From the NCBI GenBank assembly GCA_019454045.1, contig SKCR01038116.1, positions 1 to 64,000 on the forward strand: a DNA stretch of 64,000 nt. The letters are read 5' to 3'. Source of the DNA: Zanthoxylum bungeanum (Eukaryota; Streptophyta; Magnoliopsida; Sapindales; Rutaceae). The stretch's first letter is position 1. Each line of letters begins with the position of its first letter. Under the pieces are notes generated by a model, which was given only the letters and a program-made list of their open reading frames with translations, had not been told where the DNA came from and ran no database searches. Below, in pieces: positions 46,711 through 56,967 of this stretch. The position numbers and the translations under genes were made by a program.

Positions 46711-48136
46711 TCCTATTGGTAGTATGACTATGTGTCTATGGGAATCTGCATCAGGGTAGGTGTATTTGGTCTTAACCTGAGACTTGCACCGCTAGTACTT
46801 GCGACAATCAATACGCTTTGGTTTTGGTCGTCCAGGACTTTAACAGGTTCTATCTACGCCTCTTCTGGGTTTATTGAGAATCGTAGTGTATTGGGTGTGA
46901 TGTCAAGACGAAAGTATCACTTCAGTCCTATTGAGATGATGATCACGCAGAGATACATAACTGGTACTCTAAATGGTTGCAACCATCAAGATAATATGAC
47001 ATGGTCATGATTATCCAATGAAAGAGACTAGTTGCTTGTAATCCGATATATGCTTCATACGGGGTAGACACTATTCTAGCCCCAGGCCTTGTACGCCATA
47101 CTACGTATACTACGCCTGACAAAGATTATATATTCCATTAAGAATATTTTTAGAGAATTGGGTAGGCACGGTGCTTTGCTAGAAGCCAACCATGTCTCGT
47201 AAATTGGTAAAAACGTAGTACGAGGTACGTACGTGTTCGGATAGTCCGACGACCATATTTACTGCCAACATATCCAGGGATCTCTTGGGTCGCTTCCCGA
47301 AGATTCACCGATGACGTATGATTCGAGCATAATTAATCTAGGATTAATTACGAAGAGATTTTAATTCGATATAATAATATATTCGATATATTAAATGAAA
47401 TTAGATTTCGACACGGAATTAAAATTGGATTTTAATTCGGGCAAATGAATTAATTTAGAATTAATTCGCGAGCGACGTGAATAGTAATTTTTATAGGCAT
47501 AATTATTTAATTAAATTTGATTTAATTACGTCACAACAGAAAGTTCGTTAATTCGGAATTAGCGAACCCGAGCCCGAGATGTGTTGCGGGTCCACTCGGA
47601 TTTTGAATCAAGTGGGGCCCACATGTCACATCACTTGTCACTTTAGTTACTTTTGGTGATGGGTTTTGGTGAGAATGATGATAGCTTGTAATTCACTCAA
47701 GTTGATGACATGAATGACTAATACCAAATATTTGGTATATCTTTTTGAATTGATTTTTAAAATCAAAAGATAAGTCAACACACTCAACTCTCACTTTCTC
47801 ATTCACGCCCATTTTGGAAAAACTAACCCTCTCCAATTTTTCTCTTTGGCCAAACAAGGAGGAAGAACAAGAAGGAAATTTGTTGCAAATTTCCTTAGTT
47901 GCTAGCATATCAATAAATCATCCAAGGTGATAGGGAAACCATCCCAAAAGCTTGGAATCAAACGACAAAGCTTGGAGCTTGGATCTTGGAGCTTGGCCGA
48001 AAACTTGGAGCAAAATTTTTTTGTGTTTGACGCATCCTAAATCCGTTCAATGTAAGTATGATTCCGCCATACTTTACTTTTGTATTCACTTTATTTCATC
48101 GCTTATATTGATCTTGGAATGTCTTAGAGACCAACA
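46711..48136 (+). repeat. LTR of copia K, 5' part missing
   Basis: Plus-strand copia LTR beginning in the middle (TCCTATTGGTAGTATG, about 440 bp into a full LTR) and ending GACCAACA. A palindrome array is at 47330-47560. The right flank TGAAG (48137-48141) is Tat LTR sequence, whose intact version is at 54125, so K was inserted there. Confidence 0.82.
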
Positions 48137-48265
48137 TGAAGAGATATAATTAAACTCCTAATGCGAAAGAAATAACTAAATCATGCATGGAAATAATGTA
48201 CTATTTCTAATGAATCATGGATAAATACAAGATTAGATAAAACGAAATATGTTCGTTTCTCAAGC

Positions 48266-48357
48266 GGTATGTAGAGTTGTATCCCTAGAATAGACCGCAC
48301 TACCATCCATTCAGATTCAGCTATAGAATTTACATCTGGGTTTCCATCCAGTATACC
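48266..48357 (+). repeat. 92-bp conserved module, copy 5
   Basis: Exactly 92 bp, starting GGTATGTAGAGTTGTATCCC. Changes are mostly C to T and G to A, as expected for methylated DNA. It has one in-frame stop (TAG at about 48285), so it does not encode the peptide found in other copies. Confidence 0.83.
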
Positions 48358-49581
48358 ACGAGAGATAACACAAAATCATTCATCCAATGGCCACAACATA
48401 CATGAATCAACAATACGCATGCAGAGAAGTACTAATAAATAAATAAATAATTAGCGGGAATAAATAAGAGGGTGCCCTCAGGTCTTACCTTTTAAGTCGC
48501 CTCTTGGAAGTGCGTTAGACGGTCGTCGGAAGGGTTAATGCTCCGTAACTCCCCCGGTTCACTGGTTCAATGTTTTCCATCGTCGCTTCACTGTTTTAGG
48601 CTGATGTTTCCTCAATTTTTGCTGCTGTTTTCTAGTCCTTTTTGGTTACTATTTGCGGTATTTAGAGCAGTTTTGGGTGAATATTTTTAAGGGTGCATTT
48701 TTATCGCAGTGTTTTGTGCGATTTAAGGCAGTTTTTGGGTTGCAGTTTGGGGACTGGTTTAGGGTCGGTTTGGACTATTTTTGGGTGCCCTTTTTTTGTT
48801 ACTGTTTTAGTAGGTTATTGAAGGGCTGTGAGTGAGGGCTGCTGCTGGTTCGTGGAAAGTCAAGGGTGTGCGTTGATGAGCAGTTTTGGTCAGGGAGGGG
48901 GCAGTTCGTTGGAGGGTTCACGGCTTAAGGTCTGGTGCATGATTGGGGTGGTTTGTCTGAGGAGTTACTCTCGGCTGACGAAGGTTACTTTGAGGGGTTT
49001 ATTATTTCGTTGTTGTTGAGAGTGTGAGGTGTGATCTTTGTGAGGGTAGGGTTTGTTTTTTTGTGTCATATGCGAAAAGGCAGTGGCTTGGGTTTATTGA
49101 TGGTGTCGGTTTGATGGGCTGTGAGTGAGTTGTGTTGTTTGTGATGGAGAAAGGACGTAGGTGTTGTATGGCTTTGTAAAGGACATAGTTGAGTGGGTTG
49201 AGGGGCTGCTTTCATGTAGAGGGTTACTGTTTGAGACGGGCTGTGTGTGTGCGCTTTAGGAGAATGAAGCGTGGCTGATTGAGTGGGGTTGGTGACATGA
49301 TCTGTGAGTTGAGAGCTGTGCGTTAGGTGAGGGAGAGAGGTTATTAGTTTAGGGTTTTGTTGTTTTTGAGGGCGCTGAATGTGAGGAGTTGCATGAGGGT
49401 TTATTATTTTGTAAGGGATGTGAGGGTTTATTATTTGAGAGGGGCTGTGCGTGATGGGTGTTTGAGTTGTGAGAAAAGAAGAGAGAGGGGATGTGAAGAT
49501 TAAGAGAGAGATAGAGTGACTTCAAGGTTTTTTTATTATTGCCGTGAATGTGAACTCAGGGGAAGGGTTTGGCATATGTCT

Positions 49582-49590
49582 CTTTTTATA
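49582..49590 (-). promoter_or_regulatory. Likely TATA box of Tat LTR H
   Basis: Minus strand TATAAAAAG after CTAACCCTCTCC, as in LTR I. Confidence 0.58.
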
Positions 49591-50154
49591 GGAGAGGGTT
49601 AGGTGATTTGTTTTCCTTATTTGGGTAGGAAAGGAATCATGTAATCACGGGGGAAGGAATCATGCAATCATAGGGGATATCTTTTAATTAGTGTGCTAAA
49701 AATATCCATTGAATTTAGGAAGGTGATTGTTTTAGTTTAGGAATGGGATTTGATTTGATTTATTTAGTTTGGGAAGGTGATTTATTTAGATTTATTTAAT
49801 TTGGGAAGGTGATTTGATTTGATTTGATTTGTTTTAATTTAATTGGATGTGATTTAATTTAGACATTGTGTTTTAAATGTTTTAATTATTTTGGATTGGG
49901 CTTGGAGGCTTGGGTTCTTGGGCTTGGGCGTGTGGCTTTGTATGGGTTGCGGGGGTTTTGGGCCGAGGATGAATTTTAAAAAAAATATCCAACGAGCGAA
50001 CTCGAGGCTAAGCAATCGAATTAAGTCCAACAAGGTATTGATTTCTGAATTTTCCCTTCCGACATCCGTTTTTCGGGACTTCCGTAACTTAAAGGGTAGT
50101 GCCTCCATATGAGGCTCATCATCGGGACTTATATTAAAAAATGCAGTGCCTACA

Positions 50155-50168
50155 GTCGCCCCCACTTT
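50155..50168 (-). other. Polypurine tract of Tat element H
   Basis: Minus strand AAAGTGGGGGCGAC next to the LTR start, identical to P. Confidence 0.78.
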
Positions 50169-50379
50169 GATGGGACTTGTGCAGTGTGTGACAGTGAAAA
50201 TCCTATCAAAGTTATGCAATGCATTTTTTACTTACCTGGCTCACCAGCTGCTGCCTGACTTGCCTGTTGCTTCGACCTGAGTTGATCTGGTTGTGAGGTG
50301 TTGCGACCCTTGAGGTTCATCCCTGCAAGATGCTGCGATCTTTAGGAATCACTACCGAACTGAGCTGACAAGTTATGGT

Positions 50380-51440
50380 GGGGCTTTATTCCCGAATTGA
50401 ACTGATGGTGGGGCTTTGTTCCCGAACTGTGCTGAATGTGGGCTTTATTCCCTGAGCTTTGTTCCCGAAATGTGTATAGAATGGGCTTTGTTCCCTGGGC
50501 TTTATTCCCGAACTGTATTGACTGTGGGCTTTGTTCCTGAGCTGTACTGAATGTGGGCTTTGTTCCCTGGGCTTTATTCCCAAACTGTGTTGATTGTGGG
50601 CTTTGTTCCCGAGCTGTACTGAATGTGGGCTTTGTTCCCTGGGATTTATTCCCGAGCTGTGTAGAGAGTGGGCTTTGTTCCCTAATTGAGCTGACTGTGG
50701 GCTTTGTTCCATAGTTGTGTAGAGAGTGGGCTTTGTTCCCTGGGCTTTGTTCCCAAACTGTGTTGACTGTGGGATTTGTTCCCGAGCTGTACTGAATCTG
50801 GGCTTTGTTCCCGAACTGTGTTGACTGTGGGCTGTGTTCCCGAAGATGTAATGAATGTGGCTTTGTTCCCTGGGCTTTATTCACGAACTGTGTTGACTGT
50901 GGGCTTTGTTCCCGAGCTATACTGAATGTGGGCTTTGTTCCCGAACTGTGTAGAGAGTGGCCTTTGTTCCCGAACTGTGTTGACTGTGGGCTTTGTTCCC
51001 GAGCTGTACTAAATGTGGGCTTTGTTCCCAAACTGTGTTGACTGTGGGATTCGTTCCCGAGCTATACTGAATGTGGGCTTTGTTCCTTGGGCTTCATTTC
51101 TGAAACTACTGATAATGTGGGCCTCGACTCTAGGATTCATTCCCAAAACTGCTGAGAATGTTGGCCTCGACCCTATGATTCACTCCCGAAACTTATGATA
51201 AAGTGGGCCTCGAACTTGGGATTCATTCCCAAAACATCCGATGATGTGGGCCTCGACCCTAGGTTCATTCCCGATACTACTGATAATGTGGGCCTCGACC
51301 CTGGGATTTATTCCCGAAATTGCCGACAATGTAGGCCTCGACACTGGGATTCATTCCCGAAACCGCTGACAATGTGGGCCTCAACCCTGGGATTCATTCC
51401 CGACTCTGCTGATAATATGGGCCTCAACCCAAGGATTCAT
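50380..51440 (-). repeat. 3' UTR tandem repeats of element H
   Basis: Two blocks. 50380-51090: about 25 units of 29 bp (GTGGGCTTTGTTCCCGAACT core), many with a 14-bp extension to 43 bp. 51095-51440: about eight units of 43-44 bp (GTGGGCCTCGACCCTGGGAT core with ATTCATTCCCGAAA). The unit ends are related. On the minus strand a 229-codon frame with GTKPTFSTAREQSPQS-type repeats results; I regard it as non-coding. P has different repeats in the same place. Confidence 0.87.
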
Positions 51441-53693
51441 TCCCCAAAATGCTTGTCTTTGCCGCTTTTTCCTTTTCTTCAAAACCTACGAACAAAAACA
51501 AAACAAAAAATGCGTGTATGTGACGTGTATGCATGTATGCATGGATGTGTTTCCTATTCCAATGGGTTAGGTCTTCCTTGTGCTCCTCGGTACTTCTCGC
51601 CTACAAAAGTCTTTGATTGCACCCTAGGTCGGCTTATAATTTCCTTATGCCGGTTCTTTTCTAGTGATTACTCAGTTCTCTTTAGTATCATTGTTCAAGT
51701 TCTCGATATATCCCTTATTCACAGGGTGGTAGACTGGTCGCCCCCAGACTTGGCTTAGCTTTTTGCTCTTTGCTACTTGCACTAGGTCAAAATAGATCAT
51801 GTGATGTGACGTTTCCATACAAATATACTATATTGCCTTTTACAAAATAGTCCCAATAGTTATACATATTATTGTCCTCAAAGAATGCCTAATATTGAAA
51901 CCAGAGAACCTTTAAAACATTCAATGCAACTCAAATCCAAGTCTTTGAATAAATGATCTAGGCCAGGCTCAAAGTGTGTGTGTGCAAATGTTCCTTTGCA
52001 GATTCATCCCTAGGTAAGCCAACTCAATGATTTCGTAAAAAAATTGAGATCGATGGGTCAAACCAACCTAGATGTCTCAATTATGCCTGTAGTTGCTTTT
52101 CTGTGCTCAATGTGGTATGGTTTTTCTTTCTCCTTTGTCTCTCTTTTTTTCTTTTCGTTTTCAACTTCTTCATTTTTTCCTTTTCTTTTCTTTTTCTTTT
52201 TTTTCTTTCATTTTTTTTCAACATAGCTACCATTTAAGGTAGCATTTCTCCTCATGGTAGTCCAAATAATCGCCCATGGGTAGCTTCACGCTTATCGGTT
52301 ATAGGTGGTTTAATTCTTTTCCTTAATGACTTTTCTTTTATTTTCAACCATACCACACATCATAACACAAGCAAATCAGGATAGACATTTAGGTTAATGG
52401 TCATTCACTGACCTACAATTTCTTCAACTAGTCACTTTGCTAACTACTCAGGTTTTCAGTGCTAAGAACCATAATCAAGTGCTTACGAGTCTAACATATA
52501 ACAATTACTCAAGTATCAGATAAAAGCCACAATCAAGATTTATCGTTTCTAAGATTCACCCTAAAGTAATCAATTTCATCATCAGACTTATGCCTAACTA
52601 TTAAGGACAAAAAACAAGCAATTTTCTTTTCTCTTTTTTTTTTTTTCGTTTTTATTTTTTTTTTCACAATGGTCTTTAAATCCTTGCCGTAAATTTTTAT
52701 GTTCCTCGGCCTCCTTTTCCTTCGATATCCGTGTCTGCTAAACTCTTCTTGACAACTCTTTTTTTTTCTCTAACCCACGGATATCTATGATGGCTTTTAA
52801 GACACATAGGTTAACATGATGCGTGTATGCGTGCGATGCATGAAATATATGAGCCCGTCAAGGTTTTCATACAAGTCAGCCCATTATCATTTTAAAGCAT
52901 TCAATCATATTATTACGAGGTGCAAACTTGTCCCAGTTGAAAAAGGCCCAACAGGTTTACACTTTTACGATAACGTGGCTAAACAACTTCAAATGATAGG
53001 GGGCCCAAACACAAAGCGGCCCATCGACATCTTAGAAGCTTTTGGCCCAATTGTCATAAGACACAAACTCGATCCAGTTTAAATGGCCCAACAAGTTCAC
53101 ATCTCATGAGAGGAAGTCCAACTGAGTCCAAATGATGATGGTCCCAAACACAAGCATAAAGGGATTGCTTCTATTGGTCATACAACTATGGTTCACATGT
53201 GGGTTTATAGAAGTGTAGAAAAAGGCTCCCGTCGGCGAATGATTGCCCATAACTAGGTCTCCCCCCAATCAAAGGTTCGGACGACCAAGTGAGCGCACCC
53301 TTTTTTATACCCTAAGGTACGTGCCTACGAGTGATGATACATGAATGACTGTCAAATGGATTTCTTATTGAAGATTCCCTAGAGGGAGGGTGGAGCGAAC
53401 TCTCTTAAATACCCTTGCCTCTTAGGCTCTTATCGCCTTAGTGACAGGAATAAACATTAGGTCCTCCAAATTAGTCCATCACGGTAAGCTTCGAGTAAAT
53501 GATTATCTAGGTACCTTAACACCTTTTCCTTTCATCTATAGATAGAAATGTAGTGAATGAAAGAAGACACCAAACCATTACTTAGCTTTAATATGCCTTT
53601 GATTAAACCCCTTAGTCCCAACCTACTTGTAGACACTTAAATAAAGAAAAAATCACAAACATTATAAGACATTATTTCGGGGCCGATTCTCTA
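51441..53693 (-). other. Non-coding interior and leader of element H
   Basis: No pol or gag motif on either strand. 52100-52230, 52625-52670 and 52755-52775 are long polypyrimidine tracts (purine-rich in the element's sense). Around 53245-53310 there is a CCCCCC-containing stretch. From 53380 to the PBS it is the same leader as element I. An 88-codon plus frame (52816-53082) shows no known features. Confidence 0.65.
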
Positions 53694-53711
53694 TCCCCAG
53701 TGGAGTCGCCA
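53694..53711 (-). other. Primer-binding site of Tat element H
   Basis: Minus strand TGGCGACTCCACTGGGGA, identical to element I. Confidence 0.8.
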
Positions 53712-53811
53712 GACTGCAGGACACAGAAATAGGTCTAGCGATGCTATCCCAGGCTCGCGGCTCGATCGGGAGTACGGAGTAGCCCGCGGGGGGCTAAACC
53801 AGAGAAATGAA

Positions 53812-53822
53812 TGGAGTCGCCA
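53812..53822 (-). other. PBS-like motif inside U5 of Tat LTR H
   Basis: Minus strand TGGCGACTCCA, 101 bases upstream of the true site in element sense. Third occurrence of this duplication. Confidence 0.72.
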
Positions 53823-54252
53823 CCCAGTGTGAAGTGGGAAATTATTTAAGACCGCATTCACTACTCGCAAGGGAAGACCACAAACCGTTGGGTTCAGAAG
53901 GTCCCTTACTTAGGTCATTTTTAATGAACGGATTTATGCGATAATATAAAAAGTCTCGCAACATACATACCGAGAGATAACTAATAAGTGTTTGCATACA
54001 ACCTATATCTAAGTTTGCATACATAGGAGTAAATCGACAAAACGGTAAGCACACACAATTTCATGAACATATTAATTGATAAATGCGGAAACATAAATAA
54101 ATAGTATTGTCTAAACATAAACATTGAAGGGATATAATTAACTCATAATATGAAAGAAATAACTAAATCATGCATGGAAATAACATACTATTTCTAATGA
54201 ATCATGGATAAATACAAGATTAGATAAAACGAAATATGTGCGTTTCTCAAGC

Positions 54253-54344
54253 TGTACGTGGAGTTGTATCCCAAGTATATACCGCACTACCGTTCATTCG
54301 GATTCGGCTACGAAATTTACATCTGGATTTCCATCCGATATACC
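54253..54344 (+). repeat. 92-bp conserved module, copy 6
   Basis: Exactly 92 bp; the first base is T instead of G. Open in the same frame as copies 1 to 4. Surroundings match copy 5 base by base over several hundred bases. Confidence 0.83.
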
Positions 54345-55000
54345 ACGAGAGATAACACAAAATCATTCATCCAATGGCCACAACATACATGAATCAACAA
54401 TACGCATCCGGAGAAGTACACTAATAAATAAATAAATAAAAAATAAGCGCGAATAAATAAGAGGGTGCCCTCAGGTCTTACCTTTTTAGTCGCCTCTTGG
54501 AAGTGCGTTACATGGTCGTCGGAAGGGTTAATGCTCTGCAACTCCCCCGGTTCACTGGTTCAATGTTTTCCTTCGTCGCTTCGCTGTTTTAGGCTGTTGT
54601 TTCCTATTTTTTTGCTACGGTTTTCTGGTCATTGTTTTTGGTTACTGTTTGCGGTATTTATGGTAGTTTTGGGAGACTGTTTTTATGGTTTAAGGGTGCA
54701 TTTTTTTGGCAGTTTTTTATGCGATTTATTGCAGTTTTTGGGTGGAGTTTGGGGACTGGTTTGGGGTCGGTTTGGACTGTTTTTGGGTGCTCTTTTTTTG
54801 TTACTGTTTTAGTCAGTTATTGAGGGGCTGTGATTGAGGCTGCTGCTGGTTCGTGGAAGGTCAAGGTGTGCATTGATGAGCATTTCGTCAGGGGGGGGCA
54901 GTTCGTTGAGGGTTCACGGCTAAAGGCTGGTGCATGAGTGGGGTAGTTTTTTGAGGAGTTGTTTCTCGGCTGATGAGGCTTACTTTGAGGGGTTCATTAC

Positions 55001-56952
55001 TGTTAGACAGTTATGACCCATAGCGTCACTATTTTGGTAAATGATATTGTATTATTGTACAAAATTAACTATGTAGTAATGAAATTGCCTTTTACCGTTT
55101 TTGTAATTTATTTACTTTGATATAAATGGTAAGAGTCCCTATGATTAGTTCCGGATTGTGATGATATGAGACGGTATCAATCCATAAAGGTTTAATCATT
55201 AAATATCCCTAGTCGTAGTATTATCGAGATTGGACATCGATAATGCGGAATAGACTAGTACTGACTACTGTGCATGCATGTTGTGAGGGCACAACGCATA
55301 GTTCTCATATATTTAAGTATAGGATACTTATGCAAGTGCGGTAGGAGGTTGTGTTTTACCGATGGTACGGAAAACAGCTTCGCTCTGGATAGACCCCGCG
55401 GAATCCCATTGGTAGTATGTCTGCGTGTCTATGGGAGTCCGCTTCAGGGTAGGTGCATATGATCTTAACCTGAGACTTGCATCGCTAGTACTTACGACAA
55501 TCGGTAAACTTTAGTTTTGGTGGTCCAGGGCTTTAACGGGTTCTGTGTACACCTCTTCTGGTTTATCGAGAATCGTAGTGTATTGGGTGTGATGTCAAGA
55601 TGGAAGTATCACTTCAGACATATGGAGATGATGATCGCGAGGGATACAGAACTAGTACTCTATAATGGTTGCAACCATCGGGATAATATGACTAGGTCAG
55701 GATTATCCGATTCAAAGAGACTGGTTGCTTGATGTCCGATATGTGTATCGTACGGGGCAGACACATTTCCAGCCCCTTACACCTACGATATCTCGATACT
55801 ATACTGATACTGTTCGATATACACTATACTACGGTATACTACGCCTGTTATAGATCTTATATTCCAATAAGAATATTTCTGGAGAATTGGGTAGGCATGG
55901 CGTTTTGCTAGAGGCTAACCTTGTCTTGTAAATCGGTAAAAACGTAGTACTTGGTACGTACGTATTCAGATAATCTGACGGCCGTATTTACTGCCAACAT
56001 ATCCAGAGATCTCTTGGGTCGCTTCCCGAAGATTCACCAATGACGTATGATTCAAACTCGATTAATCTTGGATTAATTACGGAGAGACTTTATCTTGGAT
56101 AAAGTACTATACAAGAGAGAGAACGATTAATTTGGAATTAATCGTAAAATTATTATATTCGATATAATAATCGAAATTCGATTTCGACGCGAAATTAAAA
56201 TTAGATTTTAATTCGGGCAAACGAGTTAATTTAGAATTAATTCGTTAGCGACGTAAATAATAATTTTGCTAGGCGCAATTATTTATTTAAATTCGATTTA
56301 ATTAACGTCACGACGTAAGTTCGGTATTTCGGAAATATCGAACCCGAACGCGTGAGTGCACGTGGGCCCATTTTCATTTGGAAACGTGTGGGGCCCACAT
56401 GACACATGTCATTATATGCATTATTTTTTTAATACATTGCATGGTGATAGTGTACAATACACTCAATGGTTTTGCATGGAGTTTGAGTGTTTGACACTCT
56501 AAGCCATTGCATGATTTGTGTCATAAGTTTATTATTAATTAATAAATATTATGGCATAAATATAAATTGATTTTTGTAACAAAAATCATAACTCCTCTCT
56601 CTCACATTGCCGAAAACATGCAGTTTTGGGCTCTCCTTTTCTTCAATTTTTGTGGCAAGATTTGAAGAAGTTGTGCATTCAAAATCACAACAAAGGCTAG
56701 CACCTTCAAGGGATCATACATAGGTGATATGGGAAACTAATCCTTGAGCTTGGAAGGATCAAACTCGACTTGGAGTCCCTCTTTCTTCTTGGCCGAGAGC
56801 TTCACTGCACAAGGGAGGAATTTTCGCATCATCTTAGCATCCATTTTCAAGTATTGTGAGTATGATTCCGCCATACTTCAATTAATTCATTCATGTATTT
56901 ATATATTTTGCTTGTTCTTGTTGATCTTGGGGCTTGGTTATTATTTTCAACA
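55001..56952 (+). repeat. 5' LTR of copia E (1952 bp)
   Basis: TGTTAGACAGTTATGACCC to TTTTCAACA. Unlike the 3' copy and D, it has altered passages near 55262-55280 (ACTGACTACTGTGCATGCATG) and 55770-55815 (CCTTACACCTACGATATCTCG) that look scrambled rather than mutated. Palindrome array at 56060-56310, U5 tRNA-Met-complementary segment at 56921-56935. Confidence 0.92.
56561..56567 (+). promoter_or_regulatory. Likely TATA box of copia E 5' LTR
   Basis: TATAAAT, with a CTCTCTCTC stretch 25-40 bases downstream that probably includes the transcript start. Conserved in D and C. Confidence 0.55.
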
Positions 56953-56953
56953 A

Positions 56954-56967
56954 TGGTATCATTGAGC
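56954..56967 (+). other. Primer-binding site of copia E (variant)
   Basis: TGGTATCATTGAGC, one base after the LTR; initiator-Met type with two bases more than TGGTATCAGAGC. Confidence 0.75.

Larger units (their letters stand above)
48137..50154 (-). repeat. 3' LTR of Tat element H, cut by K
   Basis: Minus sense starts TGTAGGCACTGC at 50154. Contains GCCCA-rich U3 (49890-49960), TATA box, a stretch rich in CTGTTTT/GCTG on the plus strand (48590-49450) and a 92-bp module. It is homologous to 53715-55000 over the last kilobase. The 176-bp repeat was not seen in the part present. Confidence 0.82.
48137..55000 (-). mobile_element. Non-coding Tat-type element H
   Basis: Minus-strand element with LTR parts at 48137-50154 and 53715-55000 and only 3.56 kb between, in which I find no gag or pol. 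PBS and polypurine tract are present and match I and P, so it has what an autonomous relative would need for mobilisation in trans (LARD-like). K interrupts the left LTR, E the right one; the rest of the right LTR should lie beyond E. Confidence 0.8.
53715..55000 (-). repeat. 5' LTR of Tat element H, cut by E
   Basis: From the LTR end (TGCAGG, where I has TGTGGA) through the PBS-like motif (53812-53822), the 92-bp module and the CTGTTTT-rich stretch to the insertion site of E after ATTAC (54996-55000). The homologous uninterrupted sequence is at 48985-49010. Confidence 0.82.

Noticed and set aside
50342..51031. 229-codon minus ORF with GTKPTFSTAREQSPQS-like repeats
   Set aside because: It is one frame through a 29/43-bp tandem repeat of a retrotransposon 3' UTR; neighbouring frames are also open, and no domain or start context supports a gene.
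50380..51440. Regular repeats resembling a CRISPR array
   Set aside because: The units are contiguous tandem repeats with no unique spacers, in a plant retrotransposon.
51195..51758. 187-codon plus ORF with repeated PRFIP/DSFPKP words
   Set aside because: Antisense frame through the second 3' UTR repeat block of H and its flank.
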